Origin: Gracilaria domingensis
Lineage: Eukaryota > Rhodophyta > Florideophyceae > Gracilariales > Gracilariaceae
Reading direction: 5' to 3'
NCBI GenBank assembly: GCA_022539475.1
Contig: VCMS01000246.1
Coordinates: forward strand, 20,569 to 84,568
Length of the DNA stretch: 64,000 bases
Made by a program: the position numbers and the translations under genes. The notes below the pieces were generated by a model. It saw only the letters and a program-made list of their open reading frames with translations. It did no database searches and had not been told where the DNA came from. Positions 22,383-32,489 of this stretch are shown here, piece by piece (position 1 is the stretch's first letter; the number at the start of each line of letters is the position of its first letter).

Positions 22383-22644
22383 TGCAGCCATTTCGGGCAG
22401 ACTGCTGCCGAAAATGGCTGCTTACCGACCCAGCGAATGCCACCCACGACTCGCACCCTACGCAGACTCATCTTGGGTAGCATTCGGGAGTATTGGGACC
22501 GTTCAGAGTATAGTAGTAGCATGCACGCCTCCACCACATTGTACGAGCGCAGCAGTACTTAAACCGCGCTTCATAGCCCTCTCAGTAAACCGAGGGCATC
22601 GAACCTCACATGCTTGACTCCGAACACTTTTGTAGTTCGCCACA
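22383..22644 (+). repeat. Right (3') LTR of the gypsy element
   Basis: 262 bp beginning TG and ending CA, aligned without gaps to 8264-8525 with about 31 differences. An inverted repeat near the start, GCCATTTCGGGCAG then ACTG then CTGCCGAAAATGGC, can form a 13-14-bp hairpin. The target duplication TATGG follows at 22645. Confidence 0.9.
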
Positions 22645-22649
22645 TATGG
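22645..22649. other. Target-site duplication TATGG (right)
   Basis: Matches 8259-8263 on the far side of the retroelement, proving that the two LTRs are ends of one insertion. Confidence 0.85.
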
Positions 22650-23236
22650 TAACGTGCTCGCCACAATGTCGTACGCTCATGTACGCTACCCCCGCACTCA
22701 GGCTGGAATTCTCCTCCCGAATCTTCGTGTCCAGCCTTACCCTCAGCGCATCTCTTCCACTTGCGCTATCCGGGTTTGCACTTCCTCGATGCATCTGAAC
22801 GGGCGTTTCTTCAATACTACTAGCACCAGCTGCTCTTTTATCGATTCGTAAAAGTGTAACCAGATGCCGATGTTTTCTTCTTCGCTCACATCCGTGCTAT
22901 CTCGAAACCTTTCTCGCGAGCTGCCCTGCAAGCACGAGTCCAAAATCAGCGCTTCCGTGAAGTAATAGAGTCCAACAGATCCTACAACTGCTGCAGAGGC
23001 GCCGTGTCCGGCATCCGTTGAAATGCCGTGATCTTGATGTCAATTAGGAGATACGGCGTCTTTGCGTTGTTTATTACCCCAAGCTCTGGCATTGAAATGG
23101 CAGACGCCGCCACTGTACGCATGTATCCCGCATGCTGGATCGCACTGGGTATGGAATTCGCCGCAATCTGATTTACAGTGGGTTGTGAGCTTACTGAAAT
23201 ATGCAGAAAGTTGTCTTCCGGAAGCTGGGAGGACAT
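22650..23236 (-). pseudogene. Unidentified pseudogene with duplicated start region
   Basis: On minus an ATG at 23236 opens MSSQLPEDNFLHISVSS and 84 codons to a stop at 22982. After a frame change, 22943-22743 reads ENIGIWLHFYESIKEQLVLV and FRCIEEVQTRIAQVEEMR, then decays toward the gypsy border. The start codon region and the upstream DNA are paralogous to those at 26127 (MSSLLSDDNFLR). The proteins match only over the first dozen residues, so the pair may share just a promoter and 5' end. No known domain is recognised. Confidence 0.4.
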
Positions 23237-23770
23237 GGGAGGCGAAGAGCTAAAGTGGGAGGTCAGAGGTGATTGGGTTTAGACCTATTTAAGACGCTGG
23301 CCGCGACGCGACGCGTGGAGTGGCGTGGAACACGTACCGCGCCATTGGAGTGCACTGCGACATGGCGCAGTCACGAAACTCATTTGATGCAGCTGGCGGC
23401 CTATAATAGCCGAGCGGCGCGCCCAACGGGAACGGCGCATCGCGAGAGCGAGAGCGACGCACCGGGAGTGCAACAGCAGGAAGGCGCCGCGTATTGCGCA
23501 CAGTCCGACATCGCCCTGCTCCGCTCGAAAGCTCGTATTATACTTTGCGCCGCCCAGGCGGCAAATATGACATGGGAGCGGAAAGGCACGGCGTCTCTTG
23601 CACCTTGCTTTGCAAGATCATGCTATTGCAACGCGCACGCGTCACGTTCTCCGAGATGAGGGTGATCAGATATCGCTTCAGGTCGACGCTCCCGCCTCTT
23701 ACCCTGCTAAAAAGCAGTTCTTCAAAAATCGCCAGCCCCCTTCCTCCCAAGTTCCTCTCCGCTCACTAGC
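23195..23770 (-). repeat. Duplicated promoter/start segment, copy 1
   Basis: This GC-rich segment is paralogous to 26085-26665. Shared landmarks in order: AGTTGTC and GAGGACATG-GAGGCGA around the ATG; a CAATGGAGTGCAC-like block; GCGGCCTATAATAG against GGCTGCCTATAATAG; CGCGCAGTCCGACA-like; AACGCTCCCG-CTCTT-CCCTGCTAA. Identity by eye is roughly 70 percent. It lies upstream of a minus-strand ATG, so it is read as a promoter. On that strand the conserved block reads CTATTATAGGC, a possible TATA-type element. Confidence 0.6.
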
Positions 23771-24429
23771 CGCATCCTGTCCACCACTTCACTCGGACCG
23801 TTATGCTCGGAGAGCTGCACAGGAACTCATGATATCAGTTTGCAGTACGTGGTTTGTACACAGTATAAGATATTATCGTCATGTAAACAAGTGCTGCTTG
23901 CAATAGTTTCGAGCAGTGGTTGCTTCAAAATGTACGAATTAGGAGATGCTTAGTTATCATGTCGCGGAGCAACGGCATGTTTTGGCAGTCGCAGAGACCG
24001 GCCATTCTGCTCCTTCAAATCTTCTGCATACCGCGAATTGGATCTCCGTCCCACTGACCCCAAGCGGATCGAGTAAGCGAATGACGTTTGCGCAAATTGT
24101 CGAACGGGAGCTTCTAAAGCCCCTGGTTTGTATGGGAAACAATCAAGCCATCGTTGTAGAAAGCCAAATTTGGCAATGACTGATATCTGTTCCATTATTA
24201 CTTCTGGCTCAAACAGTTTATGCTTGAGTGGAGCCTGTGCAGGTTATATCAATGGACTAAGTGCAACATCAGCATACCTGGAACACAACCGAGAATTGTT
24301 CAGAGTCGCTTGCACAACGTCGTGGGCCAACTATGAAAAAGCGACCTCCTTTCTGGTAAACGTCGACAAATCGATATCTTCGTCACCTTCCGGTCTACGT
24401 TTAGAGACAGCGTTTGGAACACTGACTAA
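23771..24429. other. Intergenic, nothing recognised
   Basis: Short overlapping frames on both strands; no motif or repeat I can support. Confidence 0.4.
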
Positions 24430-24835
24430 TCTTTTGGGTGATCAAAGTGCACGTCTTCGTCATCAAAGTCATTAAAATCGTGGTTGGGAAAAGAATTTAG
24501 ACCACTGATATCAGGCATTTCTGGGTCATCAGAGAGCGCAAATAGACTGTGAACTGAGTTGATGACAGCAGGGTCGTGATCTGTTCACACTGATTCTGAG
24601 CTGCGGATTCTACAATCACACTCTTACGAACTAATTCGAGTGTCAAACTCTTGGTACTGTGGTTGTTGTGGACGGAAAAGCGATCGCTTGAACGTAGCTC
24701 TTCTATCGGAGTCTTTTCTTGTGAGTCTGGCGGGCCCTCTTCTCAGAAGGCTGAGTTCAGAATGCAAAAAGCTGTCGTCGTCAAGTAGTAGTTGTTCCGG
24801 GTCTGAGTCGCTGCCGTCGTCTGGATGGTTCACGC
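24430..24835 (-). pseudogene. Acidic coding-like remnant
   Basis: Minus-strand sequence reads DDGSDSDPEQLLLDDDSFLH, LRRGPARLTRKDSDRRATFK and, further on, PDISGLNSFPNHDFNDFDDE, with stops between. The acidic style recalls the N-terminal region of EnSpm copy 2 (DDQDIWNISISDNEEL), so it may be an EnSpm fragment. The similarity is compositional only. Confidence 0.25.
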
Positions 24836-24887
24836 TTTCCGCACCAAGGCGAGGAGAGCTAGATGATTTAAAGTCAACACCAGAACC

Positions 24888-26127
24888 CTATTCTGGAAAA
24901 CGGAACCTGTTAGCCCTCCACGAACGTCGAGTTGGTACCGTATCGGGGTGGGGTCGGACTGAGAATTGATGAGTTTGATGATATGTGAGCGTCATTGTTG
25001 AGGAAGCTGGTGATGTTGCTGTGCAATCGAGAAGCATATAGGCACGCTGCATGGCCTGCAGCTTTGAAACGTCCATAGAGATGGAGAGTTGGGCATCAAG
25101 GGCGCCAAAGCGATTGGCCAAAAACCCAGCATAAGCCGTGAGCACCGAATTCTCTGAGGAACGAGCCAAATTGTAGCACGCGAGATTCTAAATGACAATT
25201 AACAAAGTTTCTGAGTCGCTGAGCAATATAGAATCAATGACATAGATATACACAAAGCGATGAGACTGCGATCGCATGGAGAGAAGATATTCGGGAACAA
25301 AGCGCATGAAAGAGCCTATTAATTCGTTTTGTTCGCGGCCGGTGGATGGAATGGAGGATAACCACGAGGAACGTTCCGAATGGTGGACGGTATGGCGTGA
25401 GACTTTGACCCGAAGGGGATGTGCAACTCTTTGGAAGAAATGACTCTTTGTGGTTTGCGATAAGCGATTCGAAAACGAAAATGCGGAGGACGCTCTCGAG
25501 TAGGATTTAGAAGTAGGCCAAAACACCTCCGACGGCTCAAAGACGGATCCCCACTTGGCTTGCGCACCCGAGAGTAGCTGCCTCCTCTCGCCGTCTATAA
25601 CGCGCATATCCGGCAAAACAGCCTCATCCGAGGGGCCCAACAGCAAAGCCAGCGTAGAGTAAAAAGCGCCGAAGGCGAACGCGAGGGCCATGTATTGTGT
25701 ACATGTTCTTGATGGCGTTCCGAAGCTGGATCGGCAGCCAGGGCGGGCACGATGCAACGGCTTGGACGAAGTTACACGTGACCGCATCTTTGGTGCATAG
25801 CGACGACGCGGAGGAGGGTTGAGCGGCGTGCGGGTGTATGTTGACGTGCACGAGAAGATTATGAAGCGGTTGCGACAGGGGCAGCGCTGCAAGCGGGGCT
25901 AGCAGCCAGGAAAAGGCGTTCTGCGCTGGCTGATAGTGCGAGAGATACAGGGTGGGAGAGCACGTTAGAGGAACGGGTGACAGCAGCAGGCGGCACAGCT
26001 GGTGCATGGAGGCGAAGCGCGGGAAGTAGTGGTACTAGGTGGCCTGGTGCAGGGACTTTTCAAAGCGCAGGGTGTTGTGCAAGTTTTCTCCATGGCGCAG
26101 GAAGTTGTCGTCGGAAAGCAATGAGGA
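24888..26127 (-). pseudogene. Unidentified membrane-protein pseudogene
   Basis: An ATG at 26127 starts MSSLLSDDNFLRHGENLHN. The frame has a TAG at 26036, then stays open through AFSWLLAPLAALPLSQPLHN to LRNAIKNMYT. A one-base frameshift near 25700 then leads into YMALAFAFGAFYSTLALLLG, a clear membrane segment, followed by a soluble part to the stop at 25188. A third frame (25169-24888) continues with VLTAYAGFLANRFGALDAQL and KLQAMQRAYMLLDC. The joined pieces look like one gene of about 400 residues with at least two hydrophobic helices, disabled by one nonsense and two frame changes. I do not recognise the family. Introns at the frame changes are an alternative. Confidence 0.45.
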
Positions 26128-26665
26128 CATGGAAGGCGAGAAGCTAGCGCGGGACGGCGCCGTCTGCAGCCACTTAGAGCTCTCCAAGCCGGTCGCCCGG
26201 CGCACGGCGCGGAGAGGCGCAGCATATGTAGTGCGCCAATGGAGTGCACGGTGCAGCGCAGCGACGCAGCACAAGTGATGCGGCGGGCTGCCTATAATAG
26301 CGGGCGGCGCGGCGAAGCCGGAGGGCGCACCGCACAAGCGCGGGCGACGCAACGGCAGTGAAACGGCACGGCAGCGCCGCGTGGTGCGCGCAGTCCGACA
26401 GCGCGCGCGCCACTTTAAAGCGCGCATCACAATCGGCGCCCCCGGAGCGGCACGTGCGCAGGGGAAGCGGAATAGAACAGTGCCTCTTAGACCGCGCCTC
26501 GCGCGGGCATGTTTTCGCCACACGCACGTTTCAAATTCCGCGAGACAAAGGTAATCAAGATTTCGTCATACCTCAACGCTCCCGTCTCTTGCCCTGCTAA
26601 CAGCCGTTCTTTACTGTAATGGCGCGAACTCCCTCCCCTCCCCAAATTCCCCGTGCTCACGACAT
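26085..26665 (-). repeat. Duplicated promoter/start segment, copy 2
   Basis: Paralogous to 23195-23770, including the CCTATAATAG block and the GAGGACATG start context. Its outer end abuts the C-terminal end of the ABCB pseudogene at 26657, so this transcription unit starts directly behind that gene on the same strand. Confidence 0.6.
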
Positions 26666-28262
26666 CGTTTTCTTCCCGCCACTCAGTTGGGTTTTCATCG
26701 GGTTCGCATACACCCCGTTCTCGATTCGTAGCAGCTCTTCGTGTGGTCTGATCTCCACGATCTTGGCACGTCCCACCACTGCAATTGCGTCCGCGTCCTT
26801 CACCGTAGACAACCGGTACGCCACGGCAATCGTCGTACGCCCCTTCCCCACCCGATCCAGTTACTTCTGAAGAACGTGCTCGGAAACCGCGTCCAGTGCT
26901 GACGTCGCCTCGTCCAGCACCAGAATTCTCGGCTCTCGTACGAAGGCATATGCGATCGCCACCCGTTGACGCTGTCCTCCAGACAGCTGGCTACCCCGCG
27001 CCCCCACCACAGTATCGTACCCGTCCTCTCGTTCTGTAATGAACGAATGAGCATTGGCTGTTTTGGCTGCTTCAGCGATCATCTCGTCCGTTACGGGCGT
27101 TTCCTTAACGTAGTCCAGTCCGTATGAAATGTTGTCCCGAACGGATCGGTTGAACAGATCGGGTTCCTGCGCAACCAGGCCTACATTTTTCCGTACCCAT
27201 TTCACGTCGTGCTCCACATTTTGTGAGTGCCGTTTGTCTTTAGACTTCCACTGCGCACATCGTAGAACCGCTCCACCAAGCTCACTACTGTACTCTTTTC
27301 AGACCCACTCGCACCCATCAGCGCAAGCGCCTGCCCACTCTTCACTTCCACACACATGGCGCGAATCAGAACAATGTTCGGTGGGGTTGGATCCTCAAAG
27401 AAAGCCTTTTCCAAACTCACGTCTCCATTGATCTTCTTCTTAAAGTTCACATCCCAAGTTGGATCAATCAATAACTCACGATCCAACAGTCTGCACATTT
27501 TCGTAGCTGCAATCTTCGACTTGCCCTAATCAGGCATAGTGCTCGACAGGTTCCCAAGCATTAATCCACCAAACAGTAGACCAGTAACCGCCTTCATCAA
27601 GTTAGCGAAATCACAGAACCCATCTCGCACAAATATTGAACCCAAGCAAAAGCTCACGGCTCAAAGCACCTGAGCCAAAAACTCCGATACACCAAAGGCA
27701 ATGCCAGCTTTAAACGCCGTTCGCCTTCCGTTGCCAATCGTTATGTCCACTTCCTCGCTGTACTTGTTCAGGAACACATCTTTTGCACCGATAGATGTCA
27801 CGGTTTCAAACTTATCGACCGCTTCGGAAGCCACCGTCCCCGCCGCTGCATATCGAGTCTCGCAGTCGGCATCGAATCCAATCCTCATTTTCAGTTGAAC
27901 AATTTGTGCCACAGCACCCAACGGGAACACAAGAGTCACAACAAGCGCAACTCGCCAGCACGCACTGTACGCGATTAAGAATCCTGTGAGCACAATGCTA
28001 AGACCGAATGCAAACGAGCCGAGAACGTCTCGTGTAATTCCCTTCACCTGCGTTGCTTCGGTTGCGAAACGAGTGGAGAGAGCTCCAAGCGAGTTCTGTT
28101 TCATATAACAGAAGCCCATTTCCTGATTCCAAAGCGCTCAGAACGAAGCTCGTCGAAGCTTATACGTCATGCGTTCCCCATTAATGAGCAGAAAGAAGAC
28201 GTGTGCGGTATAAGGTTTAGAGGCCCAGGCAAGGTTGTAGAGTGTTCGAATGGGATCAATGC
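26657..28262 (-). pseudogene. ABCB/MDR-type ABC transporter, C-terminal half
   Basis: Second half of an ABC exporter of the P-glycoprotein type. From 28262: DPIRTLYNLAWASKPYTAHV, NGERMTYKLRRASF, stop, ALWNQEMGF, then NSLGALSTRFATEATQVKG, the transmembrane helices (GSFAFGLSIVLTGFLIAY) and EAVDKFETVTSIGAKDVF. The nucleotide-binding domain runs 27498-26657 with Walker [16 protein letters not shown]-loop [11 protein letters not shown], signature [20 protein letters not shown], Walker [13 protein letters not shown] and TIAVAYRLSTVKDADAI. Two key residues are lost: the last Gly of Walker A is Glu, and the switch His is Tyr. Stops near 28138, 27660 and 27530, a stop at 26863 and a frameshift near 27215 disable it. 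The first half of the transporter is missing upstream. It is probably a host-gene relic. Confidence 0.85.
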
Positions 28263-29400
28263 GACGGTCACGAAGTTCGTGAAGGAAATTTTTCCCCAAT
28301 AAACAAGTTCCTACCATATTCGTACTATTAAGCAGTTCAAATCCGCACAGGTATGGACGAGTGCTACAACGTTCACCGTTGAAACTCGAAAATGTTTTGA
28401 AGACCGGGGTAGGTTGCTAAGCCATACATGTCCGAAGTATTATGTTGCTGCTAAGTTTCAAAGATTTGAAGAGAGCGATGATGAATATGGATATTTATGG
28501 CTCTCTCAATCAAGTGGGGATCAGCGTTCCAGAACATCCGTGGATGTGTTATACGGAGGTATTCAAAATGATACGAAGTTGAAGTCGTTCTTGTTCACGA
28601 AGGCCGAAACTGGGTTTTGCATCCTGGATTCTTAGGGTTAGATTGGTCTTACGGATGCACTTATGATGATTACCTTGATATTCTATATACGAAGGACTGA
28701 AGAAGATCGGACACGGCCATAGAGCCCTCAAACTGCGTGTAGAAGCCCATTGGATTCATAGGGATTGCCAAACGTCGCTGTTTTCGAGAAAATCATAGAC
28801 GAGACCACGTTCCGGTACCAAAAAGAGTTCAATTGCCACTCGCAGAATTCTCAAGCCAGGTCGGGAGTGATGCTTTCCAGATCTGGATTTCCGGAAATAT
28901 ACTTCTCGATATAGTCGACGTTGATTGAGAGAACAAGCGATCCCAAATTTTACCCCATACAATAGCGTACGACTATGAAGACAATCTTAGCGAAGCAGTA
29001 AAGGAGATATGAAGGTTTTGAAATGGTTTTGCGATACAGCAAGTCTTCGTTTTTTATGTTCAACCGTAGCATATCACATCATTTCAAACGATTTTCAAGA
29101 AATTTTGGGCAACTTTGTCATCCCAAAAGTACAATCAGACTAGGACAAACACCCGATAATCTTCAGACCCTACTGAGGTTACGATAGAGTCAGGCAGGCT
29201 TAGAGTGTCCGAACTTCTGAAGTTGGAGAGATAATCACAGGGACCCGTCCGTGCTGAGAGGCAAAGTTGCGGTGCGGATGAACCATTTACCTCGGCCATG
29301 CCAAGGAGGAGATGAGAGCAACCAATGAATTCAAGCGCGGGCTTTTCAAACGCGTGTTCATCGGCTACTTTTGATATATCAAAGTGAGCGGATGCCATCA
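28263..29400. other. Intergenic, nothing recognised
   Basis: The missing N-terminal half of the ABC transporter is not here. A minus frame 29494-29135 crosses into the MITE and is not convincing. Confidence 0.4.
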
Positions 29401-29648
29401 CCCAAGCAAAACTCGTTAAGAGAAAACTAAACGAGTTTTCAGTATACTTGCTGACACGACGACTGGTGTAGGGAGGTAATATGACCAACGTCATTGAAAA
29501 ATAAGTAAGTTATTGTTTCACTGACATTTCCATGGGTGTGATATTTTGAAAGAATTACATTCCTCGCGAGTGCCCTTACATTTTATTGAAAGGCATCAAT
29601 TTCATTTACCGCCGCATGATGATTCAATGACAAATGGTTTTGCAAGGG
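29401..29648 (+). mobile_element. MITE family A, copy A1
   Basis: About 248 bp from CCCAAGCAAAAC to GGTTTTGCAAGGG. It shares GACCAACGTCATTGAAAA, GTGCCCTTACATTTTATTGA and CATTTACCGCCGCATGATGA with the other copies. Flanking trinucleotides (TCA and GAA) do not match, so the duplication is lost. It is inverted relative to A2, 176 bp away. Confidence 0.8.
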
Positions 29649-29824
29649 GAATGGTGATCAAAAACTTTCAGGCAACGCCACGAAGTGAAACCGCTCGATT
29701 TTCGAGAACTGCTCGCGCATCTGAGTTGCCACAGGTGCCGTAGACGCTGTATGATACCGAAAGAACCAATCTTGGATCAGGATCGGAATTTTCGAAGAGC
29801 CCACAAATGGTTGGTGAGCGCTTA

Positions 29825-30072
29825 CTCCAGCAAATCCCATTGTCATTGAATCATCATGCGGTGGTAGATGAAATTGATTCCTTTCAATAAAATGTAAGGG
29901 CACTTTCGAGGAAATTAATTTTTTCAAAAAATCACACTCATGGAAATGTCAGTGAAAAAAAAACGTACTTATTTTTCAATGACGTTGGTCATATTACCTT
30001 ACTACACCAGTCACCTTTTCTGCAAGTCTACTGAAAACCCTTTTAGTTTTCCCTTAACGAGTTTTGCCTGGG
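29825..30072 (-). mobile_element. MITE family A, copy A2
   Basis: 248 bp, inverted orientation, starting CTCCAGCAAATCCC and ending GTTTTGCCTGGG. It is flanked by TTA at 29822-29824 and 30073-30075, the TWA-type duplication expected of PIF/Harbinger. It pairs with A1 as arms of about 248 bp. The Harbinger pseudogene reading frame ends beside it. Confidence 0.85.
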
Positions 30073-30084
30073 TTATGGAAGTTG

Positions 30085-31697
30085 TTAGCGTTGCTGTGCG
30101 TTGTTACCAAAATCAAACAGCTCCAAGAAGGAGGTCAACCGACAGAAACTTGAGTTGTTTATGTCCCCACAAATTTGATACACTACAGGGTTTTCCAGTG
30201 ATGCCTCCTGAGAGAACTCCTGAATTACGCCGACCGGGTCTCCGTTTTCGTTAGTTTCACTTGGTAATTTCGCGCGAACCTTCATGTCGACTAACATGTT
30301 GTGCAAGATTACACAATCCTGGCTGATAAGAACAATTTTCTCTTCACTTCAATCGAGTATCTCGTGTTTCAGTGTCTTAAAGCGGCATTAGAGGCAACCG
30401 AAAAAGTGTTCGATACTTTTTTCGTGGTCCTTGTTGCGCTTTGATCATCGTGCTTTCCGCTCGTTCACTGGTGCATGATTTGAAACTAAGAATACTGCCC
30501 ATGGAGGGTAAATTCCGTTTACGGGGTAATAGAGCAGTCCATGACGAACAGAGCCATGAACTTCATAGCCTTCCGGCAGAATCATCCTTCGGTTTCTAAA
30601 CAGAACGTCAATATATAGTGGGCCGTTACCCGTTACAGTGAGGCCGTTGTTTGTACCGCATCATCCCGCAAAGCAGTGAAAAGTTCTTGTAGTACAAGTG
30701 CATGCAATCAATGCCACCAATGCATCCAGGAAATCCAGCCTCCCCAGACAAACGTTTTGAATGAAAGGTAAATAGTTTTCATCAGATGTGCAAATAAGAG
30801 TGATTCTGTGGTAAGTATAACATGACCAACGTCATGGAGTCGTAAGAAAAGGTCCGAATCACTGATATTTTCATGAGTATGATTTTTTTAAAAAATTCAA
30901 TACCTCGAAAGTGCCCTAAAGGTTTTATTGAGAGGCGTCAATGTCATTTACCGCCGCATGGTGATTAAATGACAATGGGTTTCGCTAGGGCTCTTTGTAC
31001 TGCTTTTCGATAGAACGAAGCTCATGAAGTGTTGGTTCGCGGTTGACGTATATAGGTCCAAACCCATTAAAAACATTCTGAGGCACCATTTGAAAGTAGT
31101 ACTGCTGACTTTCCGAAGACATCTTCACCATGTCGTCCATTTGATGGAACGAAACACCTGTTGCTAATTTTCGTAGCGTGCTGAGAATCTTCTGGTGTGA
31201 TGAATGGCCTGAACCACCTCCACCATTTACTCGTTGCTGCAGTCGTGGTTCACAGTGTAAAATTCGTTGTCAAGTATCCAGGACAGTGTAATAGGTATGC
31301 GAAACGTTTGGCGAAAGAGAGACGCTGCATACACTGTGTTGGTACTCAGATAGTTCGAAAACGAATCGCAATCTCCTCGAAGGGCTGTTGCAGTCAATGA
31401 CTGACGCCCAGTGTATTGTGTATTAGAACTAATTACGATGGGAAGTACTGCTTTGAGAGCTGCCATATTGCGTGTGGCACCTTGCTCTTCCGTGTCACTT
31501 AATGTGATACGGTCGTCTTCAGAAGAGCTCTCGATCATTCTGGAGAAAGCGTAGGCACGAGAGGTGCTGCGAAAGAAGACGAGCAGTGTGCATGATCTCC
31601 GCATATGAAAGTATTCTGGCAACACGTCGGCGCCTCGTTTTGGCCATCCAGACGTTGATAGGGGTGCGCACTGGCGGCTAAACCAAATTTTACGCAA
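30085..31697 (-). pseudogene. PIF/Harbinger transposase
   Basis: A DDE transposase remnant of the plant-transposon-protein (HARBI1-like) type. The N-terminal part (31697-31227) has SLFRQTFRIPITLSWIL, like the FRRxFRMS motif. After a frame change: SSHQKILSTLRKLATGVSFH, then QYYFQMVPQNVFNGFGPIYV and HELRSIEKQY. MITE A3 interrupts here. Beyond it comes AGFPGCIGGIDCMHLYYKN, with the first catalytic Asp. Then ILPEGYEVHGSVRHGLLYYP and VNGIYPPWAVF, where the second catalytic Asp of the usual ADGIYPPW motif is Asn. Last are KSIEHFFGCL with the Glu and IVLISQDCVILHNMLVDMKV. Several stops add to the decay. A Myb-like partner would be expected nearby; the minus remnant at 32490-33690 is a candidate. Confidence 0.85.
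30743..30990 (+). mobile_element. MITE family A, copy A3, inside Harbinger gene
   Basis: 248 bp from CCCAGACAAACG to TTTCGCTAGGG, flanked by CTC at 30740-30742 and 30991-30993. Removing the element and one CTC fuses the minus frame to RSIEKQYKEAGFPGCIGG, exactly the expected Harbinger sequence, so the boundaries are certain to the base. Confidence 0.95.
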
Positions 31698-31837
31698 ATG
31701 GGCTGTTTAGAACTTCGCTTTCGGTTTCTTTATAGAGTTCTCTTGTACTAGAAAAGTTCAATTTGAAGAATCAGATGCTCAGTTCAACCGGGTTGCTTTT
31801 GAAGGGCCTGAAACGAGCCTTTACAATGTTGCATCCA

Positions 31838-32086
31838 CCCAGGCAAAACGTTTTAAAAGAAAAGTCACAGGGTTCTCATTGCAATTACACTGAAAAGGAC
31901 TTGTGTAGACAGTAAAATATGACCAACACCTTTGAATGGTGAGCAAGAGTTTTCTTCACTGATGTTTCTTTGAGTGTGATTTTTTGAAAAAGTCAACTTC
32001 GTCGAATGTACCCTGAAATTTTAATGAGAGGCGCCGATTTCATTTACCGCCTCATGATTGCTAGATGACAATGGGTTTGACTAGGG
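31838..32086 (+). mobile_element. MITE family A, copy A4
   Basis: 249 bp from CCCAGGCAAAACG to TTTGACTAGGG, flanked by CCA at 31835-31837 and 32087-32089. Same orientation as A3. Non-coding. Confidence 0.9.
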
Positions 32087-32233
32087 CCACTGCATAGCTC
32101 GTGCGACTCTTCCTCATTGGAATGGTGCAGACACGACTTGTGATGATATCCCGGAGTTGTAGCCGCTATGTATTTGCTTGGGAAAAGATCAGCTTTATTT
32201 ACATCCATCTCAAGTTCGGTTAAACGCCATTGC

Positions 32234-32459
32234 CACAGGGAAAACCTTTTAAAGCAAAAGTCATAAGGTTCTCATTATATTTGCATTGAAAAGAACTCCT
32301 GTAGTAAGTGAAGCATGACGAACTTCATTGAATGGTAAGCACGGGTTTTCTTTGCTGATGCTCCCATGAGTGTGATTGAAGTGCCCCAAAATTTTAATGA
32401 GAGACTTTGATTTCATTTACGGCCTCATGATTATCAAATGACAACGTGATTTGTTAGGG
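32234..32459 (+). mobile_element. MITE family A, copy A5
   Basis: 226 bp from CACAGGGAAAACC to TTGTTAGGG, flanked by TGC at 32231-32233 and 32460-32462. It has a small internal deletion relative to A4, near GTGTGATTGAAGTGCCCC. Same orientation as A3 and A4. Confidence 0.9.
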
Positions 32460-32489
32460 TGCACCGAGCGCATTAGGCGTCTGTGTCTA

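Larger units (their letters stand above)
8264..22644 (+). mobile_element. Ty3/gypsy retroelement, split by nested insertions
   Basis: Two 262-bp direct repeats (8264-8525 and 22383-22644) are flanked by the identical 5-bp duplication TATGG. Gag-like coding follows the left LTR; protease, reverse transcriptase, RNase H, integrase and a chromodomain, in the gypsy order, precede the right LTR. The LTRs differ at about 31 of 262 positions with no gaps, so insertion is old. Roughly 9.1 kb between the end of gag (about 9560) and the start of protease (about 18690) is foreign: short-word repeats, EnSpm copy 2 with its partner gene, an unidentified stretch and a MITE. Without the insert the element would be about 5.2 kb, a normal gypsy size. 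Every coding part carries stops or frameshifts. Confidence 0.85.

Noticed and set aside
29135-29494. 119-codon minus ORF
   Set aside because: It runs into MITE A1 and has no independent support.
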